Counted from the stretch's first letter, positions 14,587 through 23,846 are shown. The stretch: 64,000 bases of DNA from Lachnospiraceae bacterium (GCA_017626435.1 JAGAIR010000009.1:1-64000); one strand, 5' to 3'. The notes: a model not told the origin generated them from the sequence alone. A program made the numbers and translations.

Positions 14587-15182
14587 TGGAAAATCTCACA
14601 CTGGAAACAAAGAAGAGTATCATGGAGGATTTCTTCTGCCATTTCAGAGAAAGTGGCCTCCTGGAATATTTAGAGGCAGCGGGATTTTATGAGGCACCGG
14701 CATCAAAGGGGCACCATGGAGCCTATAAAGGGGCATTATTTGATCATAGCCTTCAGGTGGCATATGAGCTTATCGATCTCACAGAGAGATTAGGATTGAA
14801 GTGGGAGAGAAAAGAGAGCCCGGCTATTGTTGGAATGCTGCATGATTTGTGCAAGATTGATGCCTATATCCTGGTGCCGGATGAGGAGATTGTGGGTACA
14901 CAGACACTCACCGGAGAAGATACGAAGGTGCCGATTGTTACCGGATACCATTATGAATGGAACCGGCAGCAGTTATTGGATGGCCATGGAGAGAAGAGCT
15001 GCATCCTGGCCCTCAGATATATGGATCTCACTGATGAGGAGCTCATGTGCATCAGATACCACATGGGAGCCTTTGAAGGAGAGAAAAAGTGGGATAAATA
15101 CTCAGCAGCAGTGAAGAAGTATCCAAATGTATTATATACCCACACAGCAGATATGATTGCATCACAGATAAAAGGAGTTTGA
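14586..15182 (+). CDS. HD-domain phosphohydrolase
   Basis: 198 residues with the metal ligands of the HD family: a first His (LFDHSLQVAYEL), the HD pair in GMLHDLCKID and a later His (IRYHMGAF). Similar phage proteins act on nucleotides or 3'-ends; the substrate cannot be read from sequence. Lies between MazG and HAD genes. Confidence 0.85.
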   Translation: MENLTLETKKSIMEDFFCHFRESGLLEYLEAAGFYEAPASKGHHGAYKGALFDHSLQVAYELIDLTERLGLKWERKESPAIVGMLHDLCKIDAYILVPDEEIVGTQTLTGEDTKVPIVTGYHYEWNRQQLLDGHGEKSCILALRYMDLTDEELMCIRYHMGAFEGEKKWDKYSAAVKKYPNVLYTHTADMIASQIKGV

Positions 15183-15186
15183 TGAG

Positions 15187-15549
15187 ATGAAGAAAACAGT
15201 GGCTTTTGATTTTGATGGAGTGATTCACAGCTATACAAGCGGATGGCAGGGAGCTGATGTGGTGCCGGATCCACCGGTGCCTGGTATCAAGGAGAGTATT
15301 GAAGCCCTCAGGGCAGCAGGCTATGAGGTAGCAGTTGTTTCATCCAGGGCAAACACTGAAGAAGGATGTGCTGCAATCAACAATTTCCTGAAGGAGCATG
15401 AGATCATTGTGGATATGGTGACGGATAAGAAGCCACCGGCCCTGGTGTATGTGGATGATCGTGCAATCTGCTTTGATGGAAATGCAAAGAGCCTGATTGA
15501 GAAGATCATCAACTTCAGGCCGTGGAATGCAAAGGAGGTAAAGAAGTGA
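15187..15549 (+). CDS. HAD-superfamily hydrolase
   Basis: 120 residues. DFDGVIHSY supplies the DxD nucleophile motif, AVVSSRAN the second motif, and TDKKPPALVYVDDRA the lysine and acidic motifs. A small capless HAD, probably a phosphatase acting on nucleotides or DNA/RNA ends. Confidence 0.85.
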   Translation: MKKTVAFDFDGVIHSYTSGWQGADVVPDPPVPGIKESIEALRAAGYEVAVVSSRANTEEGCAAINNFLKEHEIIVDMVTDKKPPALVYVDDRAICFDGNAKSLIEKIINFRPWNAKEVKK

Positions 15550-15935
15550 ACAGTTGCGACTTTATAGGCCGGCTCACCAGGGATCCTGAGGTTAGGTATT
15601 CCCAGGGAGAAAAGCCGGTGTGTATAGCCAGGTTTACCCTGGCAGTGGATAAGCCAAAAGGAGATGGAGCATTTTATCTCACATTCAAGGCATTAGGGGC
15701 CAGGGGAGAATTTGCTGAGAAGCACCTGAGAAAAGGGCAACAGATCGGAGTGCATTCAAGAGCAGAATCCGGCTCATATGAAAAGGATGGAAGCAAGGTA
15801 TATTTCACAGAGTTTTTGGTGGAGGGCTTCACATTCTGCGGAAAGAAAGAAGGGAACGGAAATGCCGGCCCGGCAGCAGGAGATAGCTTCATGGATATTC
15901 CTGATGGCTATGATGAGGAGCTGCCATTCAATTAG
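15546..15935 (+). CDS. ssb: Single-stranded DNA-binding protein
   Basis: 129 residues from GTG 15546 with a perfect AAAGGAGG upstream; the ATG at 15522 lies inside the previous gene. OB-fold signature: FIGRLTRDPEVRY, ARFTLAVDKP, FYLTFKALG, then the flexible tail ending DEELPFN, the acidic tip that recruits partners in SSB. Coats single-stranded DNA in phage replication; fits a Rep that displaces a strand. Confidence 0.93.
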   Translation: MNSCDFIGRLTRDPEVRYSQGEKPVCIARFTLAVDKPKGDGAFYLTFKALGARGEFAEKHLRKGQQIGVHSRAESGSYEKDGSKVYFTEFLVEGFTFCGKKEGNGNAGPAAGDSFMDIPDGYDEELPFN

Positions 15936-15947
15936 GAGGTGCAGAAG

Positions 15948-16385
15948 GTGACAAAGGAAGATTTGGAACAATTACACGATCTCAGGAAAGAGATCACTGA
16001 GCTTGAATATAAGATTGCCAGGCTGAGCAGCAGGGGCAGCAGGATTGTATCTGATAAGGTGCAGGCATCATCCAAAGAATTTCCATATGTGCAAACCACA
16101 GTGAAGATTGAAGGCATTGATTTTGCAGGAGATCAGAAAAGCAGAAGGCAGCTCCGGCAGAAGAGGATACTCCTTCAGCAGAGGAAGGATCAGGCTGAGG
16201 CATTAGAGCTCAGGATCACTCAGTACATCAATTCTATTCAAAACAGTGGAATCAGAAGGATGATCGAATATAAGTACATAGAGGGATATACCTGGGAGAA
16301 GATTGGAAGAATTTTCCATTGTGACCGGACAACAGCGGAAAAGAAGGTATCAAACTATCTGAGGGAGCACCCTGAAGAAAAATAA
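15948..16385 (+). CDS. Sigma-70 region 4-like late regulator
   Basis: 145 residues from GTG 15948, nine bases after AGGAGG; GTG 15939 abuts the site. The N-terminal two thirds is coiled coil, and the C-terminus (MIEYKYIEGYTWEKIGRIF, then DRTTAEKKVSNYL) is a region-4-type helix-turn-helix as in ArpU/DUF1492 phage regulators. Last early gene, just before the late operon, so a late-transcription activator is likely. Confidence 0.8.
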   Translation: MTKEDLEQLHDLRKEITELEYKIARLSSRGSRIVSDKVQASSKEFPYVQTTVKIEGIDFAGDQKSRRQLRQKRILLQQRKDQAEALELRITQYINSIQNSGIRRMIEYKYIEGYTWEKIGRIFHCDRTTAEKKVSNYLREHPEEK

Positions 16386-16475
16386 AACTTTCCCACATTT
16401 CCCATTTTTTTATGGTATATTGGTATCAGGTGAAAATTTGTTGGCTTATCCCCTTATGAATTGAATCCTGATGAG

Positions 16476-16504
16476 AGGCATCATGCGTTTGCATGGTGCC
16501 TTTT
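16476..16504 (+). terminator. Early operon terminator
   Basis: 11-bp stem (16476-16486 with 16491-16501, one G-T pair) over a 4-base loop, running into TTTT. It closes the early operon 90 bases after the late regulator. Confidence 0.75.
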
Positions 16505-16527
16505 CATGTTGCAAAGGAGGATGAGAG

Positions 16528-16776
16528 ATGGCAAACAACATACAAACGAAGATCAACAAGCTCCTGATGGCCCTGAGGCTGAAGGGGATTGTATACAAAG
16601 TGAATACTTCACAATATTACTCTGAGAAGAGGGAGAGAATATGCACAAAGATGATTTTGTGGGAGGATCACCCAAACAGAGATGGTGAGGTGTTTTATAG
16701 CAAGGTTGAGATGCTGAAATACCTGGCAGACCGGTGGAAGGAAGTGAATGAACATGGAGAAGCCAAGGATGAATGA
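16528..16776 (+). CDS. Small late-operon leader protein, unknown
   Basis: 82 residues behind AAAGGAGG. Basic N-terminal half with a beta segment (ICTKMILWED) and a helical end. No domain recognised. Directly upstream of the terminase genes. Confidence 0.7.
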   Translation: MANNIQTKINKLLMALRLKGIVYKVNTSQYYSEKRERICTKMILWEDHPNRDGEVFYSKVEMLKYLADRWKEVNEHGEAKDE

Positions 16777-17188
16777 ATTGGCCAAGCTGATGAGCGAAAA
16801 GCAAAAGGCATTCTGTGATCATTATATTGCCACATTGAATGCCACAGAGGCCGCAAAATTGGCCGGATACTCTGAAAAAACAGCAAGAGCCATGGGAAGT
16901 GAGAACCTGACAAAACCATACATAAAAGAATATATAGATTTGCGGCTTGCAGAACTGGAAGAAAGCAGGGTGGCAGATGCCACAGAGGTGCTGCAATATC
17001 TCACAAGGGTGATGAGAGGAGAAGAGAAGGATCAATTTGATATGGATGCCTCCCTTCAGGATCGAACCAGGGCAGCAGAGCTCCTGGGTAAGAGATACCG
17101 GTTATTTGTTGATAAGCAGGAAATTGATGCAAAAGTGGAACCAATCACCATTGTGAATGACATTCCAAGGAGATCAGATGGAGGTTAG
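16754..17188 (+). CDS. terS: Terminase small subunit
   Basis: About 144 residues. LMSEKQKAFCDHYIATLNAT followed by EAAKLAGYSEKTAR is the Terminase_2 N-terminal DNA-binding helix-turn-helix. Residues 70-110 form the oligomerisation helices (ADATEVLQYLTRVMRGE, RTRAAELLGKRY). Recognises the packaging site and partners TerL. ATG 16754 fits the GGAAGGAAG spacing; 16748 and 16769 are alternatives. Confidence 0.88.
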   Translation: MEKPRMNELAKLMSEKQKAFCDHYIATLNATEAAKLAGYSEKTARAMGSENLTKPYIKEYIDLRLAELEESRVADATEVLQYLTRVMRGEEKDQFDMDASLQDRTRAAELLGKRYRLFVDKQEIDAKVEPITIVNDIPRRSDGG

Positions 17189-18446
17189 GCTCACAGATCT
17201 GATTGCTCCGCAATTTTATGATATTCATTGGGATATTTTGGATGGCAAACATACCCACTACAAACTGTATGGCGGCAGAGGATCCACAAAATCCTCATTT
17301 GTAAGCATTGAGATCATCATGGGAATGATGCAGGATCCTGATGCAAATGCAGCCTGCTTCAGGAAGGTTGGGAATACACTGGCAGAGAGTGTGTATGAGC
17401 AGCTCCTTTGGGCCATTGATGTCCTGGAAGTTGGGCACCTATGGAAGCAGAGTGTATCACCATTGAGGCTGACATATAAGCCCACCGGCCAAAGGATTGT
17501 ATTCAGAGGGTGTGATGATCCCAATAAATCAAAATCAATCAAGCTGAGGAGAGGCTATTTCAAATACATTTGGTATGAGGAGAGAGCAGAATTTGAAGGG
17601 GATGAGGATGAGCGAAAGATCAACCAATCCCTGATGCGTGGTGGAGATAAATATGTGGTGTTTTACACCTGGAACCCACCAAAGAGCCTCAATTCCTGGG
17701 TGAATCAGGATGTGCTTCAGCAAAGAGATGATACATTATGCAGCCACTCCACCTATTTGACAGTGCCCCGGAGTTGGTTGGGAGAGCAATTCTTCATAGA
17801 GGCCGAGGAGCTGAAGAAGAGGAAGAGGCTTGCATATAGGCATGAATACCTGGGAGAGGCCATTGGAACCGGTGGCAAGGTATTTGATAATGTGATTCTG
17901 AGAGAGATCACAGATGCAGAGATTGCAATATTTGACAGAATCAAGCAAGGCCTGGATTTTGGCTTTGCTGCGGATCCACTGGCATTTGAGAGAATGCACC
18001 TGAATAAGAAACAGAGGAGATTATATATCTTTGCTGAGGTGTACCAGGTGAACCTTAAAACCAGGAAGGCAGTGGAAGAGATAAAGAAAGTAAACCCGGA
18101 TAATAAGATCATCACAGCCGACAGTGAAGAGCCAAGATCCATTGCATCATTCAATGAGTATGGCCTGAGGGTGTACCCGGCAAAGAAGGGGCCTGGATCG
18201 GTGGATTTTGGAGTGGCTTATTTGTCGGATGATATTGATGAGATCATCATTGATCCGGTAAGATGCCCGAATGCAGCCAGGGAGTTTTCTTCCTACGAAT
18301 TGGAAAGAGATAAAAATGGCAATTTCAAAGGCTCATACCCGGATAAAGACAATCACAGCATTGATGCTGTGCGTTATGGGTTAGAGGATGAAATGATAAA
18401 CAAGAAGGCCAAGATCAGAAACAAAGTGAAGAGAGGCCTGAGATAA
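17178..18446 (+). CDS. terL: Terminase large subunit
   Basis: 422 residues from ATG 17178 (AAGGAG upstream). The ATPase domain has Walker A KLYGGRGSTKSS at about 37-48, and FKYIWYEERAEFEG as Walker B with catalytic Glu. The C-terminal RNase H-fold nuclease shows GLDFGFAADPLAF and ITADSEEPRSI, with NHSIDAVRYG near the end. Powers DNA packaging and cuts concatemers. Terminase_3 type, normal length. Confidence 0.95.
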   Translation: MEVRLTDLIAPQFYDIHWDILDGKHTHYKLYGGRGSTKSSFVSIEIIMGMMQDPDANAACFRKVGNTLAESVYEQLLWAIDVLEVGHLWKQSVSPLRLTYKPTGQRIVFRGCDDPNKSKSIKLRRGYFKYIWYEERAEFEGDEDERKINQSLMRGGDKYVVFYTWNPPKSLNSWVNQDVLQQRDDTLCSHSTYLTVPRSWLGEQFFIEAEELKKRKRLAYRHEYLGEAIGTGGKVFDNVILREITDAEIAIFDRIKQGLDFGFAADPLAFERMHLNKKQRRLYIFAEVYQVNLKTRKAVEEIKKVNPDNKIITADSEEPRSIASFNEYGLRVYPAKKGPGSVDFGVAYLSDDIDEIIIDPVRCPNAAREFSSYELERDKNGNFKGSYPDKDNHSIDAVRYGLEDEMINKKAKIRNKVKRGLR

Positions 18447-18459
18447 GGAGGAGAGAAAA

Positions 18460-19974
18460 TTGTTTAGATTTGCATATCCGGCAAGCAAATTTGATGAGAA
18501 AAACCTGGATAAAGGCATCATCCTGGATTTGGTGAGAAAGCATGAGGGAATGGTTGGCCGCTTGATGAAGAATAAGCAGTATTATGATGGCCACCATGCC
18601 ATAGAAGGAAGAACCAGGGAGAATGATGCACCCAATGCAAAAGTGGTGTGCAACCATGCAAAGGATATTTCAGACACAGCAACCGGCTATTTCATGGGCA
18701 ATCCCATCACATACTCAAACAGTGGTGATCAGGATATTGAGCCACTGCTCACAGCCTTTGATGAGGCCAATGTGGATGATGTGGATGCAGATAATGCCCT
18801 GGATATGAGTATCTATGGCATTGGGTATGAATATGTATATGCCAAAGAGGGGCAGGCAACACCGACCTCAAAGAACATATCCCCACTATCCACATTCATT
18901 GTTGTGGATGATTCCATTGAGGAGAATGAGCTTTGTGGAGTGTATTACTACAAGAAAAAGAACTCTGTGGAAAACTCCTACACCTATGTGGCAACAGTGA
19001 GCACCGCTCATTATACATATGTGATCAACATTGAAACATCAGGAGCGGATGCCACCGGAGAGCTGCCTAAACACCAGGAGCCATGGCCAGTGACAGAGGA
19101 ACCGGTGGAGCATTTCTTTGGAGAGCCTCAGATCATTGAGTATCTCAATAACAAGGAGGCTATTGGTGACTTTGAGCAGCAGATTCCACTCATTGATGCC
19201 TATAATATTCTTATGAGTGACAGAATCAACGATAAAGAGCAATTCATTGATGCTGTGCTTGTATTGTATGGAGCTTTGATGGGTGATGATGAAGAGGAAA
19301 CAAGCGAAGCGGTGAAACAGCTCAGAAAAGAGAAGCTTTTGGAGCTACCACTGGATGCCAAGGCTGAGTATTTGATCAGGCAGATGGATGAGAATGGAGC
19401 TGAGGTGCTCAGAAAAGCACTGAAGGAAGATATATACAACTTCTCCCATGTACCAAACTTCATGGATGAGAATTTTGCAGGCAATGTGAGTGGTGTGGCT
19501 ATGGAATACAAGCTCCTGGGCCTGGAAATGATCACGAAGGTGAAGGAAAGACACTACAAGAAGGGCCTCAGAAAGAGGATCCGCTTGTATTGCAACTTCC
19601 TGGGAATGAAGGCCATCCTCCTGGAAGCAGGAAGTATCATGGCATCCTTCAGCAGAGCTCTTCCTAAAAACCTTCAGGAATTAGCTCAGATTGTAGCAAA
19701 CCTCAGCAATAATGTATCTGCAAGAACATTGCTGAAGCTGCTTCCATTTGTGGAGGATCCTGATCACGAAATTGAGGAAGTGCAGAAACAGAAGGATGAG
19801 GAAGTGAAGAGGCAGCAGGAGCTTTTCTCCCAGGGCCAAAACACCCCACCGGAGTTTGAAGATGAAGAAGAGGAGGATCCGGCAGTGGATGATCCTGAAG
19901 AGGATGCTGAGGATCCTGAAGATAAAAAGCCGGATGATAAGAAGCCGGCAGCAGGCAAGAAGGCCAAGGAGTGA
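18460..19974 (+). CDS. Portal protein (SPP1 gp6-like)
   Basis: 504 residues from TTG 18460 (AAGGAGGAGA upstream). Typical portal features: GRTRENDAPNAKVVCNHAKD, DTATGYFMGNP, IYGIGYEYVYA, MDENFAGNVSGVAMEYKLLG. The C-terminal 60 residues are very acidic, ending in Asp/Glu/Lys repeats, as in SPP1-type portals. Forms the dodecameric DNA channel and connector. Confidence 0.93.
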   Translation: MFRFAYPASKFDEKNLDKGIILDLVRKHEGMVGRLMKNKQYYDGHHAIEGRTRENDAPNAKVVCNHAKDISDTATGYFMGNPITYSNSGDQDIEPLLTAFDEANVDDVDADNALDMSIYGIGYEYVYAKEGQATPTSKNISPLSTFIVVDDSIEENELCGVYYYKKKNSVENSYTYVATVSTAHYTYVINIETSGADATGELPKHQEPWPVTEEPVEHFFGEPQIIEYLNNKEAIGDFEQQIPLIDAYNILMSDRINDKEQFIDAVLVLYGALMGDDEEETSEAVKQLRKEKLLELPLDAKAEYLIRQMDENGAEVLRKALKEDIYNFSHVPNFMDENFAGNVSGVAMEYKLLGLEMITKVKERHYKKGLRKRIRLYCNFLGMKAILLEAGSIMASFSRALPKNLQELAQIVANLSNNVSARTLLKLLPFVEDPDHEIEEVQKQKDEEVKRQQELFSQGQNTPPEFEDEEEEDPAVDDPEEDAEDPEDKKPDDKKPAAGKKAKE

Positions 19975-19979
19975 TATAA

Positions 19980-21509
19980 ATGGGCTATTGGGAGAACCGG
20001 CAGGCTCAGATGATGTATGAGTACATGGAAGATGCTGAGGCAGTATCCCAGGAGCTTGCAGATATATATGCCAAGGCATCAAGGCATCTCAGTTTTGAGA
20101 TGGATGAGATCTTTGAGAAATTCATGGATAAGCATAATTTGACGGAGAAAGAGGCCAGGGAGTTGCTGAACAAGCTGAGAAACAGCACTGATATTGAGGA
20201 GCTGAAGGAAGCCCTGGCCAAGGATCCGAAAAATGCCGCACTCCTTGCAGAGATGGAGAGCGGTGCATATAGGGCAAGGATTGAGAGGTTGGAACAGCTT
20301 CAGGCCGAAATTGATCGGATGATGCAGCAAGTATTTGAGCAGGAGAAGAAGGTTACAACCTCCCACTATGTAGACCTGGCCACAAATTCCTATTATCGGG
20401 AGATTTACAGTATTCAAAAAGAGGTTGGCTTCCAATTCAGTTTTTCCGCTGTGGATCCAAATGCTGTGGCCATGATCCTGGAATCTGAATGGAGTGGAGC
20501 AAACTACTCTGCAAGAATATGGAAAAACACCCAGGGGCTTGCAAAGGAAGTGAAGGAGCAGATGATCATTGGCCTCCTCACCGGCAAAAGGCAGGAGGAG
20601 ATGGCCAGGGAAATTGCCAATAAGTACGCAACCGGAGCCTTTGAGGCCCGGAGATTGGTGAGAACAGAGAGCAATTTTGTATCAGGACAGATGCAGCTTG
20701 AAGCATACGAAGAGTGCGGAGCTGATAAATATGATTTTGTGGCAGTTTTGGATCTGAAAACCTCTGAGATTTGCCGGGAACTGGATGGAAAAACCTTCCT
20801 GGTAAAGGATGCAATGCCAGGCAAGAATATGAATCCAATGCATCCATTTTGCAGATCCACCACAAGGATCCATTTAGATGATGATGTGCTTGATGGAATT
20901 ATGGCCAAAGTGAGAGATCCGGCAACCGGTGAAAGAAAGATGGTGCCATTAAAACAGAATTATCAAGAATGGTACAAGCAGAATGTGGCAAACAATCCAA
21001 AAGCCATGGCTGCTGAGAAGATGATCAAGAACCGCTCCTCTGATAAAAAGCAATATGAGAGATACAGAGAAGTGATTGGAAAGAAAGCAGGCAAGAGCCT
21101 TGCTGATTTCCAGGAAATGAAGTATAATAAGCCTGAGGAGTGGGAAGGCATTCACACCAGGTACAAAGATACCAAGCTGAAGGAGAAAATCAGATCCGAC
21201 AGCACCAATAAAACCATCCACTCCGGGAAGCAGGGAAAGCACATACCTGGCCACAACAACTATAAAGAGGGCCGGAGCTATCTCACAATCACAGAGCAGC
21301 AGGCTCAGGAGCTTGTGAACCAATATGCAGGCACCGGAAAGATCATCCGGGATCGAAATGGTAAATATACCGGCAAAGAGAGGATCACAACCCAGGAGCA
21401 GATTGGTGTGTGCAAGGATTTGGAAGGAAACGAAGTGCCAACAAAGAGCTTTATGATACACTACTCAAAGGATGGTGTGCATATCGTGCCGGCAGGAGGA
21501 TCAAAATGA
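19980..21509 (+). CDS. MuF-like minor head protein fused to polymorphic toxin domain (Ntox50)
   Basis: 509 residues. Residues about 1-330 are the MuF/SPP1 gp7 head-morphogenesis protein: RMMQQVFEQEKK, ANKYATGAFEARRLVRTESN, then LDLKTSEICRELDGKTF and MHPFCRSTTR. From about residue 400 a second domain begins (GKQGKHIPGHNNYKEGRSYL, QAQELVNQYAGTGKI, QEQIGVCKDLEG, FMIHYSKDGVHIVPAGG) that matches Bacterial toxin 50, a predicted RNase. MuF-toxin fusions are known in temperate Firmicutes phages and may be delivered with the virion. The next gene is a candidate partner or immunity gene. Confidence 0.88.
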   Translation: MGYWENRQAQMMYEYMEDAEAVSQELADIYAKASRHLSFEMDEIFEKFMDKHNLTEKEARELLNKLRNSTDIEELKEALAKDPKNAALLAEMESGAYRARIERLEQLQAEIDRMMQQVFEQEKKVTTSHYVDLATNSYYREIYSIQKEVGFQFSFSAVDPNAVAMILESEWSGANYSARIWKNTQGLAKEVKEQMIIGLLTGKRQEEMAREIANKYATGAFEARRLVRTESNFVSGQMQLEAYEECGADKYDFVAVLDLKTSEICRELDGKTFLVKDAMPGKNMNPMHPFCRSTTRIHLDDDVLDGIMAKVRDPATGERKMVPLKQNYQEWYKQNVANNPKAMAAEKMIKNRSSDKKQYERYREVIGKKAGKSLADFQEMKYNKPEEWEGIHTRYKDTKLKEKIRSDSTNKTIHSGKQGKHIPGHNNYKEGRSYLTITEQQAQELVNQYAGTGKIIRDRNGKYTGKERITTQEQIGVCKDLEGNEVPTKSFMIHYSKDGVHIVPAGGSK

Positions 21510-21709
21510 TAAAGCAGGAATATTTGGGAAAGAAAATAGAGCTCACAGATATTGATGGCAAGGTATGGCATGGCAAGGTGGCCATGATCACACCGGCATC
21601 TGAGAGTGATTCAGGAGAGAATGAGTTGGCCATTGAGTTTGGTGGCGGCCTCACAGAGTTTAAAGAGAGTGAGATTGAGGCCATTGAGGAAGTAAAGAAA
21701 AATAAATAA
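21506..21709 (+). CDS. Small LSM-like protein, candidate immunity or chaperone
   Basis: 67 residues from ATG 21506 (GCAGGAGG upstream; ATGA overlaps the MuF-toxin stop). Beta-rich, with the feel of an Sm/LSM barrel: GKKIELTDIDGKVWHGKVAM, ENELAIEFGGGLTEF, KESEIEAIEEV. Coupled translation with the toxin fits an immunity protein, but similar genes also follow MuF genes without toxins. Function unproven. Confidence 0.65.
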   Translation: MIKQEYLGKKIELTDIDGKVWHGKVAMITPASESDSGENELAIEFGGGLTEFKESEIEAIEEVKKNK

Positions 21710-21784
21710 TTTCAGGCAGTAGAGAGCTATGCAGAGATGCATGGCTCTTTTTATATGCAAATTTTTAGAGAGGAGGATCTGAGC

Positions 21785-22048
21785 ATGAATTTTGGTGAAG
21801 CACTGGAAGCTCTGAAGAGCGGAAAGAAAGTGGCAAGAGCAGGATGGAATGGCAAAGGAATGTTTCTTTACCATGTGCCTGCGAACAGATACACAGCTTT
21901 GACGGATGCAGCCAAAGAGATTGCCGGTGAGGATGGCAAAGTGGAATATGGTGCCTACATTGCTATGAAAACAGCCCAGGGCAATGTGGTTCCATGGCTT
22001 GCAAGTCAAACAGATATGCTTGCAGAGGATTGGCTTGTTGTGGCATAG
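21785..22048 (+). CDS. tad2: DUF2829 protein, Tad2-type anti-Thoeris candidate
   Basis: 87 residues from ATG 21785 (GAGGAGG upstream). The sequence shows the DUF2829 signature: MNFGEALEALKSGKKVARAG, WNGKGMFLYHVP, YIAMKTAQGNVVPW, ASQTDMLAEDWLVV. DUF2829 is the Tad2 family, whose SPO1 member is similar in length and sequesters the cyclic ADP-ribose-type signal of Thoeris defence. Here it sits in the late operon between MuF-toxin and scaffold. Family assignment is strong; anti-Thoeris action in this phage is inferred. Confidence 0.85.
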   Translation: MNFGEALEALKSGKKVARAGWNGKGMFLYHVPANRYTALTDAAKEIAGEDGKVEYGAYIAMKTAQGNVVPWLASQTDMLAEDWLVVA

Positions 22049-22203
22049 GAAGACGGTGATCCTTTGATCTCCCTGGCTGAGGGTTAGAAAGCCGGCCCGG
22101 AGCTGCCAAGGGCCGAAAATAAGAGGCAGGCAAACAATAACCAAGAGAGTGAATCTGTGGGGCCATAGAGGCAATGCAGGGGCATATAGGAGGTAGAAAT
22201 CAC

Positions 22204-22950
22204 ATGAAGTACATGAACAATCATTTTGGTAACAGCAGAGTATTTGGAAAAGCAAGATGCAAGATGCCTATGGATCTTCAGTTTTTTGCTGAAGGTGGAG
22301 AAGGCGGTGCAGGCGGTGGAGCCGGAGGCAGTGCCTCAGGAGATGCCGGTGGTGCAGCAGGGGCAGCAGGATCCGAAGGTGGAGCAGCCGGAGGTGAGGG
22401 CGGTGCGGCAACCCTTCCGAGTTTTGATGATTTCTTAAAGGATCCTAAGAATCAGGCAGAATTTGATAGAAGAGTGGCAAAGGCCCTGGATACAAGCAGA
22501 ACCAAGATGCAGGCAGATATTGAGGCCAAGATGCAGGAGGCAAGAACCGAAGCAGAGAAGATGGCCAAGATGAATGCCGAACAGAAAGCACAGTATGAAA
22601 GAGAAAAGCAGGCCAAAGAGTTGGCCGACAGAGAGGCAGCAATCACCAAGAGAGAGCTCATGGCAACAGCTAAGGAGCAGCTTGCGGAGAAGGGGCTGCC
22701 TATTTCATTGGCATCTGTGCTCAATTATTCCAGTGCAGAGGAATGCACAGCATCCATTGATGCAGTAGGAAAAGCATTCCAGGAAGCAGTGGAGAAAGCG
22801 GTGAATGACCGCCTGGCCGGTGGAAAACCGCCAAAGAAAGCAGACAACCCGGCAGCAACCTTCACAATGGATCAGATCAAGGCAATGACACCTGATCAGA
22901 TCAATGCAAATTGGGATGCGGTGCAGGCTGCAATGAAGGCCGGAAAATAG
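22204..22950 (+). CDS. Phage scaffolding protein (DUF4355-like)
   Basis: 248 residues from ATG 22204 (AGGAGG upstream). The N-terminus contains MPMDLQFFAE, frequent in Firmicutes scaffold and coat genes, then a long Gly/Ala-rich stretch, a coiled coil (KMQADIEAKMQEARTEAEKM) and a C-terminal helical tail (TMDQIKAMTPDQINANWD). Directs capsid assembly; directly upstream of the coat gene. Confidence 0.85.
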   Translation: MKYMNNHFGNSRVFGKARCKMPMDLQFFAEGGEGGAGGGAGGSASGDAGGAAGAAGSEGGAAGGEGGAATLPSFDDFLKDPKNQAEFDRRVAKALDTSRTKMQADIEAKMQEARTEAEKMAKMNAEQKAQYEREKQAKELADREAAITKRELMATAKEQLAEKGLPISLASVLNYSSAEECTASIDAVGKAFQEAVEKAVNDRLAGGKPPKKADNPAATFTMDQIKAMTPDQINANWDAVQAAMKAGK

Positions 22951-22976
22951 GGAAAATGAAAAGGAGGAAATAGATA

Positions 22977-23828
22977 ATGTCAGTTGCAAATTTTATCCCT
23001 ACAATTTGGAGTGCAAGATTATTGGCACACTTAGACAAGAAGCATGTATATGCTGCCCTGGTAAATAGAGATTATGAGGGCGAAATCAGAAACTATGGTG
23101 ATACTGTAAAGATCAATCAGATCGGTGATGTTACCATCAAAGACTATGAGAAAGGCAAGGATATTGCGGATCCTGAAGATTTAAGCGGAGAGCAGACAAC
23201 CCTCACCATTGATCAGGCAAAATACTTCAACTTTGCCATTGATGATGTGGATGCTGCTCAGGTAAATCCTAAGCTCATGGATAAGGCTATGCAGAGAGCT
23301 GCATATGGCATGAATGATGTTACAGATACATTCCTTGCCAACCTCATGTATTTGGCAGCTCAGAACAATGGCAACAATTTGGGCACAGATGATGCTCCTA
23401 TTGTACCTACAAAAGACACTGCATACGATCTTTTGGTGGATTTAGGCACTGACCTCACAGAGAAGAATGTGCCTACTGAAGGCAGATGGGTTGTAGTGCC
23501 TGCATGGTATCATGGCCTCTTGCTCAAAGATAGCAGATTTGTTGGCAATGGCACAGACTACAACAAGGCCCTCATTGAAGGCGGTGAGGTAGGTGTGGCA
23601 GCAGGCTTCAAGATTTGGCTCTCCAACAATGTGCCTAACACAGCAGGAGCTAAATACAAGATCATTGCCGGTACAAATGAGGCAGCTTCCTTTGCAGAGC
23701 AGATCCTCAAAACTGAGGCATACAGACCTGAGAAGAGATTCTCTGATGCTGTGAAGGGCCTCCATGTATATGGCGGCAAGGTTGTGCAGCCTAAGTGCTT
23801 ATCTGTATTAACTGCAAACAAGGCTTAA
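22977..23828 (+). CDS. Major capsid protein (P22 coat family)
   Basis: 283 residues behind AAGGAGG. MSVANFIPTIWSARLLAHLD at the start, GDTVKINQIGDVTIKDYEKG and KYFNFAIDDVDAAQVN match P22 gp5-like coat proteins of Firmicutes phages. Codon use shifts toward T-ending codons (GCT, CCT) compared with neighbours, consistent with very high expression. Confidence 0.93.
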   Translation: MSVANFIPTIWSARLLAHLDKKHVYAALVNRDYEGEIRNYGDTVKINQIGDVTIKDYEKGKDIADPEDLSGEQTTLTIDQAKYFNFAIDDVDAAQVNPKLMDKAMQRAAYGMNDVTDTFLANLMYLAAQNNGNNLGTDDAPIVPTKDTAYDLLVDLGTDLTEKNVPTEGRWVVVPAWYHGLLLKDSRFVGNGTDYNKALIEGGEVGVAAGFKIWLSNNVPNTAGAKYKIIAGTNEAASFAEQILKTEAYRPEKRFSDAVKGLHVYGGKVVQPKCLSVLTANKA

Positions 23829-23846
23829 TAGAAGGGAGGGCCAACA

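Noticed and set aside
2974..16385. Frequent GGATCC and CCGG motifs as a modification-related signal
   Set aside because: They track Asp/Ile/Arg/Pro codon preferences of the phage; no methyltransferase gene supports a special meaning.
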